Of a stretch of DNA of 6,217 bases, positions 1 through 5,212 are shown piece after piece. The translations under genes and the position numbers were made by a program. Source of the DNA: Gallionella sp. UBA4737 (lineage in GTDB: Bacteria; Pseudomonadota; Gammaproteobacteria; Burkholderiales; Gallionellaceae); assembly GCA_002403995.1 (NCBI GenBank), contig DHIV01000005.1:45543-51759 (forward strand). The letters run 5' to 3'. A model generated the notes under the pieces. The model made no database searches. It worked only from the letters and a program-made list of their open reading frames with translations, and was not told where the DNA came from. The first letter of the stretch is position 1. Each line of letters begins with the position of its first letter.

Positions 1-414
1 CTGATGTTCATCGACCTGGACAAGTTCAAACCGGTCAATGACACATACGGCCATGGCGTGGGCGACCTGTTGCTGAAGGATGTCGCGCTGCGCATCCAGG
101 ATTGCCTGCGCGATTCAGATACCGCCGCGCGCATAGGCGGCGACGAATTCGTCATACTGCTACCGGCCATTGAGACAGAGCAGGATGCCAGCAAAGTCGG
201 GGAGAAAATACTCCATGCGCTCAACCGGCCTTTCGAGTTGGCGGGACACACGCTTAAAATCGGCTCAAGCATAGGCGTAGCCGTTTATCCGCAACACGGC
301 AAAGATGAGAAGCTGTTGGTCAAGAGCGCCGACATCGCGATGTATCACGCCAAGAAAAATGGCCGCAACAACGTTAAAATCTACCAGTTGGGGATGCAGG
401 AGATCAGCCAGTAA
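1..414 (+). CDS. Diguanylate cyclase, C-terminal GGDEF domain (5' end outside window)
   Basis: GGDEF domains condense two GTP to cyclic di-GMP in the cytoplasm. The frame is open to the left edge, so the N-terminal sensory part is missing. Numbering from the Met at position 4, the metal-binding segment FIDLDKFKPVND (residues 2-13) comes first, then G16-H17 and D21 of the substrate pocket, and the active-site loop RIGGDEF with GGDEF at 45-49. The product-inhibition I-site RxxD is intact as RDSD at 36-39, five residues before GGDEF, so feedback inhibition by c-di-GMP is expected. The domain closes with the usual ADIAMYHAKKNGRNNV block near residues 110-124, and the protein ends about 12 residues later. 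No EAL domain follows. The catalytic residues argue for an active enzyme; what signal it senses cannot be seen here. Confidence 0.95.
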   Translation: MMFIDLDKFKPVNDTYGHGVGDLLLKDVALRIQDCLRDSDTAARIGGDEFVILLPAIETEQDASKVGEKILHALNRPFELAGHTLKIGSSIGVAVYPQHGKDEKLLVKSADIAMYHAKKNGRNNVKIYQLGMQEISQ

Positions 415-430
415 GGTATAGAGGTTTCCT

Positions 431-446
431 TAATGCGCTCGCATTA
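431..446. promoter_or_regulatory. Near-perfect dyad TAATGCG-CT-CGCATTA
   Basis: Two 7-bp half-sites, exact inverted copies of each other, are separated by 2 bp in the gap between the GGDEF gene and the next gene. The dyad ends 47 bp before the ATG at 494. The tiny spacer and the absence of a following T-run fit a dimeric regulator's operator better than an intrinsic terminator, but no regulator is identifiable. A hairpin with a 6-bp stem and GCTC loop is also possible. Confidence 0.35.
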
Positions 447-493
447 CAATCGCTGAGGCCTAAGACGCAGATAACTAATTAAGGAGGATAGCA

Positions 494-844
494 ATGAAGA
501 TTGCATTGGTTGGCATAACCGGAAAAATCGGAAGCCAGAATGCACTTGAAGCAAAAAAACGCGGCCATGTTGTTACCGGCATATCTCGCCGTGCGGCGCC
601 CGCTTCGGGCGAACTGGCGTCGTTCCCAATCGTGATTGCGGATATCTTTGACCCTCGTGCCTTGGCCCCTGCGGCAGAGATCGGTCCGGGCGAGAAAAAG
701 GGCAAGTTCCGGGTGGGCGCCCGCAATTTGATCGCGGACGCGTCAGGCCACAGCCGAATCTCCTATGGCGATTATGCAGATGCATATGTCAGCGAGATCG
801 AGACCGGGCGCTATCCGAAAGAAATCGCAACTGCCACATATTGA
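494..844 (+). CDS. NAD(P)-binding reductase of COG2910 (YwnB) type, internally shortened
   Basis: Full-length relatives are atypical short-chain dehydrogenase-like proteins of roughly 205-215 residues annotated as NADH-flavin reductases or NAD(P)H-binding proteins. Here both ends are present. The N-terminus has strand-1 MKIALVGITGKIGS with the GxxGxxG loop (G7, G10, G13) and R32-R33 after strand 2, followed by ADIFDP at 49-54. The C-terminal family signature PAAEIGPGEKKGKFRVG follows at 59-75, then SRISYGDYADA at 87-97. Normally about 90 residues (the middle strands of the Rossmann fold) separate these blocks; here they join directly around A56-P59 (about 659-670). The frame is intact and the start is decided by a strong AAGGAGG at 481-487, six bases before ATG, so it is probably translated. 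Whether such a protein folds or binds cofactor is doubtful; it may be an in-frame decaying gene. Confidence 0.75.
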   Translation: MKIALVGITGKIGSQNALEAKKRGHVVTGISRRAAPASGELASFPIVIADIFDPRALAPAAEIGPGEKKGKFRVGARNLIADASGHSRISYGDYADAYVSEIETGRYPKEIATATY

Positions 845-908
845 TTTGCCATCCATTTTTTAACGACTACACATCCCCTAGCCGGGATTTTACAGGGGCC
901 ATTACGCA

Positions 909-1271
909 ATGAAACAATCAGAAATCAAATTTACCATTACGCTTGACGACAACAAGATGCCGGAAAAGATCGACTGGAGCGCTTCCGATGCCAAAAAGGA
1001 AAGCACCAGCAAGGCAGTGATGATCGCGCTTTGGGACACCAATGAAAAAAAGACACTGCGTATCGACCTGTGGACCAAAGATATGCTGGTAGACGAAATG
1101 AAGCAGTTTTATCACCAAAATCTTTTATCCATGGCAGATAGTTTTGAACGTGCCACCGGAGAAGTGCAAGCAGCCAAAGCCATGCGCAACTTTGCCCAGG
1201 AATTCGGTGAACGCATGAACCTGGTCATGAAGAATAATTTTTATTCTCTGGGCAAGAACAATCAAGTCTGA
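909..1271 (+). CDS. GldC-like protein (gliding motility-associated family)
   Basis: The 120-residue product has no signal peptide, no membrane segment and no Cys, so it should be a soluble cytoplasmic protein. I recognise the GldC family from its order of blocks: an N-terminal KxSEI-type strand followed by LDDNKMPEKIDWSASD (12-27), then KAVMIALWD (35-43), TLRIDLWTKDMLVDEMKQFY (49-68) and NLLSMADSFERATGE (71-85), and a helical tail with MRNFAQEFGERM. GldC was named from Flavobacterium gliding genes, where it is an accessory protein; its biochemical role is not established. No other gld or sprA-like gene is visible nearby, so a role in gliding should not be assumed. ATG at 909 has a modest AGGGG at 894-898. 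Family assignment is from memory of the conserved blocks and is fairly firm; function is unknown. Confidence 0.75.
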   Translation: MKQSEIKFTITLDDNKMPEKIDWSASDAKKESTSKAVMIALWDTNEKKTLRIDLWTKDMLVDEMKQFYHQNLLSMADSFERATGEVQAAKAMRNFAQEFGERMNLVMKNNFYSLGKNNQV

Positions 1272-1301
1272 ACATCCCCGAGTACAGCTTTCCTGCTGAT
1301 G

Positions 1302-1327
1302 ACTGCGACAACGCAATTGCACGCAGT
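1302..1327. other. Inverted repeat between convergent genes
   Basis: ACTGCG at 1302-1307 pairs with CGCAGT at 1322-1327, and the 14-nt loop contains the palindrome GCAATTGC (1313-1320). It sits between the stops of the GldC-like gene and the convergent peroxiredoxin gene, where a bidirectional terminator would be expected. There is no T-run on either side, so an intrinsic terminator is only weakly supported. Confidence 0.2.
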
Positions 1328-1365
1328 TATTTGGCTTGGCAGACAGACGGCGGTCCCATGACATT

Positions 1366-1926
1366 TCAGTTCTGCTTATGCCCTGCGGTCCATTTCCGCA
1401 GCGCGTCCAGTGTGTTTTCGACATGCTTGTCCGGTTGCATGGCTGTGTAGGTGTAGATGATCTCACCGCCGGGAGCAATGACATAGGATGTGCGATTCGC
1501 ATACTCCGGTTTTGCCGCGAGGATCGCATCGTAGGATTTCATGATGCTTTGATCTGGATCCGCCGCTACTGGAAATTTACTTCGACATTCGCTGACCGAA
1601 AACCGGTTCAACTTCTCGATATCGTCGTGCGAAACGCCGATCACTGTCGCCCCAAGAGCCCGATATTTCTCGATCGCATCGGCAAAATCGTGCGCTTCTA
1701 TAGTACAACCCTTTGTGAATGCTGCCGGATAAAAATAAAGCACTACCGGTCCCTTCTTCAGCTCATCGACAAGCGAGTATGTGAATACCTTGCCGCCAAG
1801 GGAGGCCTGTGTAACGAAGTTTGGCGCCATGCCCCCGATATTCAGGGCTGAATACGCCGGCATTGCAACTGACGCTGCCAAGAGTCCCAATGCTGTCAAG
1901 AGTACAAGAGCAAAAGATTTTCCCAT
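1366..1926 (-). CDS. Secreted peroxiredoxin, BCP/PrxQ type (thiol peroxidase)
   Basis: Peroxiredoxins reduce H2O2 and organic hydroperoxides through a Cys thiol. The start chosen (ATG at 1926-1924) follows AAGGAG at 1938-1933 with a six-base spacer. A longer frame begins 10 codons upstream but lacks a ribosome site and would bury the signal peptide. Residues 1-27 form a signal peptide (K3, hydrophobic 5-22, PAYSA before the mature part), which places the enzyme in the periplasm. The active-site motif PAAFTKGC (67-74) supplies Thr71 and peroxidatic Cys74; the conserved Arg is R145 in NRTSYVI. There is no Cys five residues after Cys74, but C114 lies 40 residues on, the spacing expected of PrxQ enzymes with the resolving Cys on helix 3. 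The reductant is unknown. The gene is a single minus-strand unit, divergent from the methyltransferase. Confidence 0.93.
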   Translation of the reverse strand: MGKSFALVLLTALGLLAASVAMPAYSALNIGGMAPNFVTQASLGGKVFTYSLVDELKKGPVVLYFYPAAFTKGCTIEAHDFADAIEKYRALGATVIGVSHDDIEKLNRFSVSECRSKFPVAADPDQSIMKSYDAILAAKPEYANRTSYVIAPGGEIIYTYTAMQPDKHVENTLDALRKWTAGHKQN

Positions 1927-1987
1927 CGCTAGCTCCTTATCTGTTTTACACGTCAATATTCTATACTTTTAAAATTGAATCGTCTTC

Positions 1988-2015
1988 GCAAAGAGCCCCC
2001 GGCAAAGAGACCCGG
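1988..2015. repeat. 14-bp tandem direct repeat, two copies
   Basis: GCAAAGAGCCCCCG (1988-2001) is followed directly by GCAAAGAGACCCGG (2002-2015), 12 of 14 identical. The GC-rich tails also pair as a hairpin, CCCGG (1998-2002) with CCGGG (2012-2016). It lies in the divergent region between the peroxiredoxin and methyltransferase genes and abuts the structured element at 2014-2044. Confidence 0.5.
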
Positions 2016-2044
2016 GCTGGGTCAGACTGGCCCCTTTGATTTTC
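2014..2044. repeat. Possible REP-like or transposon-end element (GGGTCAGAC motif)
   Basis: GGGTCAGAC (2019-2027) is enclosed by a short stem, GGGC (2014-2017) with GCCC (2030-2033), and is followed by CCTTTGATTTTC. Interspersed elements of the general form GGGGTCAGAC plus a TTGATTTT-like stretch are common in proteobacterial genomes and often border IS200-like (REP-associated) transposase genes. No transposase is present here, so this would be a solo copy or remnant. The match is from memory of the motif and only moderately sure. Confidence 0.35.
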
Positions 2045-2068
2045 GTTTTCCATCCCATCATTTATCGG

Positions 2069-2099
2069 TTGGCAGAAATCATCGATTGCGGAGTATACT
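2069..2099 (+). promoter_or_regulatory. Candidate sigma-70 promoter for the methyltransferase gene
   Basis: TTGGCA (2069-2074) and TATACT (2094-2099) each match five of six consensus bases and are 19 bp apart, longer than the ideal 17. Transcription would start near 2106 and leave a leader of about 75 nt before the ATG at 2183. The leader contains an 11-codon frame from 2154 that overlaps the gene start, without a ribosome site of its own. Confidence 0.4.
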
Positions 2100-2182
2100 T
2101 TTTCCCCGTTGGAGGGCGACGACACAGACGGGTCAAGTTGGCGGCGGCGCACCATGACGATAATTATTGAAAGGAGCGAATC

Positions 2183-2944
2183 ATGCTGATTTCACAATAC
2201 GGTTCAGGGGCGCGATGGTTTACGGCGTTACTCGCTATTGTTTGTTTGGCCGTGGACGGACACGCATCGCCTCAATCGGATGGCTCGCAAGCCGTAGCCG
2301 AGAATTACAAGCAGGCGGTTGCCAGCCCGATACGAACCGATGACGACAGGGATGCGGATGCCAAGCGCAAACCGCTGGAGTTGCTGCAGTTCACTGATGT
2401 GCGGCCGGGTATGCGGGTGCTGGATGTTGCAGCCGGCGGCGGATACACCACGCAATTGCTCGCGCTGGTTGTCGGAAACAACGGGACGGTGTGGGCGCAA
2501 GGAGCCAAGTCACAGTCAGCATTTGAGAAACGACTGGCCAGTCACCCCCAGGCTAACATCGTTCCGGTAATACGGCCATTCGAAGACCCGGTACCCGACG
2601 ATGCAACCAGACTGGATTTAGTCACCATCATCATGAACTATCACGATATCGCCTACATGCCCGTTGACCGCGCAAAGATGAACCAGCGGCTGTTCAACGC
2701 GCTGAAACCGGGCGGGCATCTCGTTGTGATGGATCACTCGGCCAAGCCGGGCAGCGGTATATCGGCGGCAAAGTCCCTGCATCGCATAGACGAGAAGGTC
2801 GTGGTGGACGAATTTCGGCAAGCCGGTTTCAAGCTGGAACTAGAAGGTAATTTTTTGAAAAACCCGGCCGACCCTCGCGACCAGGCTTTCTTCAACATGA
2901 AGATCCCTACAGACAAATTCGCACTGCGCTTCGTCAAGCCTTGA
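2183..2944 (+). CDS. Exported class I SAM-dependent methyltransferase, COG4798 type
   Basis: The product (253 residues) has an N-terminal signal peptide with R11, a hydrophobic core at 12-24 and likely cleavage after DGHA28. It then shows a Rossmann-type methyltransferase: the family lead-in KRKPLELLQF (61-70), SAM-binding motif I VLDVAAGGGYTT (79-90), the segment MNYHDIAYMPVD (151-162), LKPGGHLVVMDHSA (174-187) with the LHRID block (199-203), and a C-terminal FLKNPADPRDQAFF stretch. These blocks in this order are what I know from the COG4798 predicted methyltransferases, which often carry signal peptides although SAM is cytosolic. Substrate is unknown. AAGGAG at 2171-2176, six bases before ATG, fixes the start. 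A dehydrogenase gene follows after 49 bp and may share its transcript. Confidence 0.88.
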   Translation: MLISQYGSGARWFTALLAIVCLAVDGHASPQSDGSQAVAENYKQAVASPIRTDDDRDADAKRKPLELLQFTDVRPGMRVLDVAAGGGYTTQLLALVVGNNGTVWAQGAKSQSAFEKRLASHPQANIVPVIRPFEDPVPDDATRLDLVTIIMNYHDIAYMPVDRAKMNQRLFNALKPGGHLVVMDHSAKPGSGISAAKSLHRIDEKVVVDEFRQAGFKLELEGNFLKNPADPRDQAFFNMKIPTDKFALRFVKP

Positions 2945-2993
2945 TGCGTGATATTCCAGGATAAAATTTAGAGGCACGCCACAGAGGGCACAA

Positions 2994-3692
2994 ATGAAAA
3001 CCACATTGATCACCGGAGCCAGCCGTGGAATCGGACTGGAGTTTTCCAAACAATATGCAGCAGACGGCTGGCGTGTTTTGGCTTGCAGCCGCTACCCTGA
3101 AAAATCGGATGCGCTCAACAAATTGGCGGCGCAACATCCCGAACAGATAAAAATCCATGCGCTTGATGTCGCCGATCATGTACAGATCGATCGTCTGGCG
3201 CAGGTGCTGGCCGATGAATCCATCGACCTGCTCATCAACAACGCCGGAATCTATCCGGATTCAGATAAAAGCGGTTTTGGCCATACCAATTATGCGGACT
3301 GGATCCAGGCATTCCGCATCAATACCATGGCGCCACTGAAGATGGCCGAGACATTCGCCACGCAACTTGCTCGCGGCAAGCAAAAAACCATCGTGACCAT
3401 TACCAGCAAAATGGGCAGCATCGCAGACAATAGCGGGGGCGGCAGCTACCTTTATCGTTCCAGCAAAGCGGCGGTAAATATGGTCGTGAAGAGTCTTGCG
3501 ATTGACCTGAAGCCGATCGGAATCACAGCAGTCGTGTTTCATCCGGGTTGGGTCAAGACTGATATGGGCGGCCCGAACGCATTGATCTCCGCCGAGCAAA
3601 GCGTATCCGGCATACGGCAAGTGATCGCCGGACTCACCATAGCCGACTCAGGGAATTTTTTTGATTATGACGGCCAGGTTATTCCCTGGTAA
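2994..3692 (+). CDS. Short-chain dehydrogenase/reductase (classical SDR, C-factor-like)
   Basis: This is a complete cytoplasmic NAD(P)-dependent oxidoreductase of 232 residues, normal for a classical SDR. The cofactor motif TGASRGIG is at 7-14, R33 after strand 2 suggests a preference for NADP(H), DV at 58-59 contacts adenine, and NNAG is at 82-85. The full catalytic tetrad is present: N110, S138, Y154 and K158 (YRSSK). PGWVKTDMGG at 184-193 is the usual post-strand-6 motif, and this together with the short C-terminal end resembles the CsgA/C-factor branch. The substrate cannot be inferred. GAGGG at 2984-2988 precedes the ATG by five bases. The 49-bp gap after the methyltransferase gene, without a convincing terminator, suggests a two-gene operon. 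Confidence 0.93.
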   Translation: MKTTLITGASRGIGLEFSKQYAADGWRVLACSRYPEKSDALNKLAAQHPEQIKIHALDVADHVQIDRLAQVLADESIDLLINNAGIYPDSDKSGFGHTNYADWIQAFRINTMAPLKMAETFATQLARGKQKTIVTITSKMGSIADNSGGGSYLYRSSKAAVNMVVKSLAIDLKPIGITAVVFHPGWVKTDMGGPNALISAEQSVSGIRQVIAGLTIADSGNFFDYDGQVIPW

Positions 3693-3697
3693 TCAAG

Positions 3698-3709
3698 ACA
3701 GAATTCTGT
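3698..3709. other. Perfect 12-bp palindrome after the SDR gene
   Basis: ACAGAATTCTGT begins six bases after the SDR stop codon. It could form a very short hairpin or a symmetric protein site; with no T-run behind it, it is not a good intrinsic terminator. Confidence 0.2.
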
Positions 3710-3782
3710 AATCCCGTATTTATGAAGTTGCTGGCGGCAGATGGATGGCCGAAGCATGCGGGGTTTTATTGGTCAGCTCCGT

Positions 3783-3804
3783 TTCGGCTTATGTCGCACG
3801 ATAT
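3783..3804 (+). repeat. 22-bp repeat, copy 1 (upstream of the lipoprotein gene)
   Basis: This copy matches the one at 4462-4483 at 19 of 22 positions. Its core is an imperfect dyad, ATGTCG-CA-CGATAT (3791-3804), one mismatch from symmetric. It ends 102 bp before the ATG at 3907, where an operator could act on that gene. The rest of the 214-bp gap (3693-3906) shows no convincing gene. Confidence 0.5.
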
Positions 3805-3906
3805 GCCAATTGGAATCATCTCTCAGTCGTTACTATCCAATTGCCGCCAAGTGTGGGATGATTCCAGCCCGGCACGAGGTCACCAACCGTATTATGGGAG
3901 AACGCC

Positions 3907-4404
3907 ATGTCAAGAACGCTTAATGTAGCAATACCTGTGACGCTGCTTCTTTCAGCCCTGGCCTTATCTGCTTGCGCGTCAAAACCGGAAGCGGTTTCTG
4001 TTGCTGAGCCGGCCCCGGTCGCGGTAGTTGCCGAAAAGCCATCCGTGCCGGAGGTAACACCCGAGCCTGCACCCGCTCCGGTGGCCATAGCTGAACAGCC
4101 TGCAGTCAGCGCGGAACCGGTGCCCAAGCCGGCAATCCGGAAAGCGAAGAAAATCGCGGCCAAGCACGCGCCGGCAAAAGCTTCGCCCCCCCCACTCGTC
4201 ATAGTGCCTGCCCCGATTGCGGAACAGCATGCGGCTCCAATTTTGCCGCCGGAACCCAGCCCTCCTGTAACTATTGCGCCGCCGGTACAAAAAATTGCGG
4301 AGGTGGGCTTTCTGGAGCGGTACTGGCTTTGGTTGCTTGGCCTCGCCATAGTCATAGCCGGGGTATTTGCCTGGTTGTGGAGGAGTCAGGAAGACAGGCA
4401 CTGA
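3907..4404 (+). CDS. Pro/Ala-rich putative lipoprotein with C-terminal transmembrane helix
   Basis: I do not recognise a named family. Residues 1-23 form a lipoprotein signal with lipobox LSAC, lipidated Cys at 23. Residues about 27-130 are low complexity: Pro, Ala, Val and Glu-Pro repeats, interrupted by a basic patch (R78 to K91) and a PPP run at 94-96, recalling the extended linker of TonB. A strongly hydrophobic, Trp-rich helix follows at about 140-158, flanked by FLERY before and RSQEDRH after it. If both anchors are real, the protein could bridge two membranes or loop from one; if the Cys is not processed, it is a two-helix inner-membrane protein with a periplasmic rod. A run of eight C (4186-4193) lies in the coding sequence. 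ATG is set by GGGAG at 3896-3900. Confidence 0.75.
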   Translation: MSRTLNVAIPVTLLLSALALSACASKPEAVSVAEPAPVAVVAEKPSVPEVTPEPAPAPVAIAEQPAVSAEPVPKPAIRKAKKIAAKHAPAKASPPPLVIVPAPIAEQHAAPILPPEPSPPVTIAPPVQKIAEVGFLERYWLWLLGLAIVIAGVFAWLWRSQEDRH

Positions 4405-4441
4405 GCCTAGTGGTTGCCAAACCGCGCATTTCCACAGAATC

Positions 4442-4461
4442 GAGGAACAGCCGCATTCCTC
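4442..4461 (+). terminator. Hairpin downstream of the lipoprotein gene, possible terminator
   Basis: GAGGAA (4442-4447) and TTCCTC (4456-4461) form a perfect 6-bp stem with an 8-nt loop, 37 bp after the stop at 4404. Only a broken T-rich stretch (TTCGACTT) follows, so intrinsic termination is possible but not strong. Repeat copy 2 begins immediately after the stem. Confidence 0.3.
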
Positions 4462-4483
4462 TTCGACTTATGTCGGACGACAT
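4462..4483 (+). repeat. 22-bp repeat, copy 2 (perfect dyad ATGTCG-GA-CGACAT)
   Basis: Second copy of the sequence at 3783-3804, 19 of 22 identical. Here the core is an exact inverted repeat, ATGTCG (4470-4475) and CGACAT (4478-4483) with a 2-bp spacer. It lies between the ends of two convergent genes, a poor place for a promoter operator, so a mobile or interspersed repeat, or a structural site, is as likely. Confidence 0.5.
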
Positions 4484-4535
4484 CAAGCAGGATACTTTCC
4501 CAATCGTCAGCGTAACTGCTTGAACTGGCTACGAG

Positions 4536-5057
4536 TCAACTGTCATCCTTGATGCCGGCACAACTGGTCCCTAGCCATCGGCCTTTGATACCCACGTGAA
4601 CTTTTCCGCCACCGCTTTGCACCAGGTCCATGCTGGCTGTTAAGCTTTCGGGTGTCGTGGCCTCGATTACCCACTTCGCAGTGTAGGCATGTGGTGCCGG
4701 GCATGTTCTCTCAATTACGAGCTTGTTTGCCGACCTCGAGATGATCTTCTTTTTACATTGCTCTTCGTCGTCTGACGAGATCATGCGATCCTGGTCCAGC
4801 TTCTTTTGCGTAACGCAACTCTTGCGCACATGCGTGCTGGGTTTGCCCGCACGCGCCTGCATCATCGTTTCAATCTTGGCACGTTTTTCTGGGGGCATAC
4901 TTGCCAGTGCTTCAGCGGGGATCAGCATGCCTTTTGTCAAGGTGGTCGTGGTGATTTCCCAAGCGCCGGTTTTCGCGTTAAGGGAATCGGCAAGCGCATA
5001 CAAGGGTGTCGCAACGATCAAGACGATGGCATATCCAAGCAGGTTTTTTACTGGCAT
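4536..5057 (-). CDS. DUF3617 domain protein, periplasmic
   Basis: DUF3617 proteins are small exported proteins of unknown function common in proteobacteria. The signal peptide covers residues 1-23 (K4, hydrophobic 6-20, cleavage after ALA). The mature part opens with the family's typical GAWEITTTT strand (31-39), followed by GMLIP and a helical MPPEKRAKIETMMQAR segment (54-69). Four Cys at 81 (RKSCVT), 101, 119 and 166 are all in the mature part, so two disulphides are plausible. W129 and the GRWLGTSC end (159-166) are also characteristic. AAGGAG at 5069-5064 sits six bases before the ATG. The gene follows ruvA on the same strand after 155 bp, with a weak hairpin between, so it probably has its own promoter. 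Confidence 0.88.
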   Translation of the reverse strand: MPVKNLLGYAIVLIVATPLYALADSLNAKTGAWEITTTTLTKGMLIPAEALASMPPEKRAKIETMMQARAGKPSTHVRKSCVTQKKLDQDRMISSDDEEQCKKKIISRSANKLVIERTCPAPHAYTAKWVIEATTPESLTASMDLVQSGGGKVHVGIKGRWLGTSCAGIKDDS

Positions 5058-5156
5058 TTTTGGCTCCTTAATACGAGAAGTGAACCCGGATTCAAGTCAA
5101 CTCTTGCGCGGGCCTGAAAAATGGATAGAGCTTCATTCCCAATCAATCATAAAGTT

Positions 5157-5189
5157 AAAAGGTGAGTGCAATTTCGAATTATTTTCACC
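5157..5189 (-). terminator. Weak candidate terminator after ruvA
   Basis: Read on the minus strand, GGTGA (5189-5185) pairs with TCACC (5165-5161), and TTTT follows (5160-5157). The 19-nt loop has some internal AATT/AATT-type pairing. The stem is short, so efficiency is doubtful, but position (about 25 bp past the ruvA stop) and strand fit. Confidence 0.3.
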
Positions 5190-5212
5190 ATGTTGTTTGT
5201 CTTGTGGCGACA

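Noticed and set aside
875..898. CCCCT...AGGGG hairpin that could mask the GldC-like gene's ribosome site
   Set aside because: Only a 5-bp stem with a 14-nt loop and no alternative pairing; too weak to call a riboregulator.
1336..1851. 171-codon plus-strand frame
   Set aside because: It lies fully opposite the well-supported peroxiredoxin gene and shows no family character.
1927..1956. Upstream alternative start for the peroxiredoxin (10 extra residues)
   Set aside because: No ribosome site there, whereas AAGGAG lies correctly before the ATG at 1926; the longer form also spoils the signal peptide N-region.
2154..2189. 11-codon leader frame overlapping the methyltransferase ATG
   Set aside because: No Shine-Dalgarno sequence before it and no runs of regulatory codons typical of attenuators; likely chance.
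3848..3880. Sigma-54-like GGCAC sequence before the lipoprotein gene
   Set aside because: The expected GC of the -12 element is not present at the right distance (CC instead).
3722..3928. 68-codon frame upstream of the lipoprotein gene
   Set aside because: No ribosome binding site, no recognisable sequence, and it overlaps the lipoprotein start in another frame.
3816..4355. 179-codon minus-strand frame rich in Gly, Ala, Thr and Ser
   Set aside because: It is the antisense image of the Pro/Ala-rich lipoprotein; GC-rich codons there rarely make antisense stops. It has no ribosome site and no recognisable motif.
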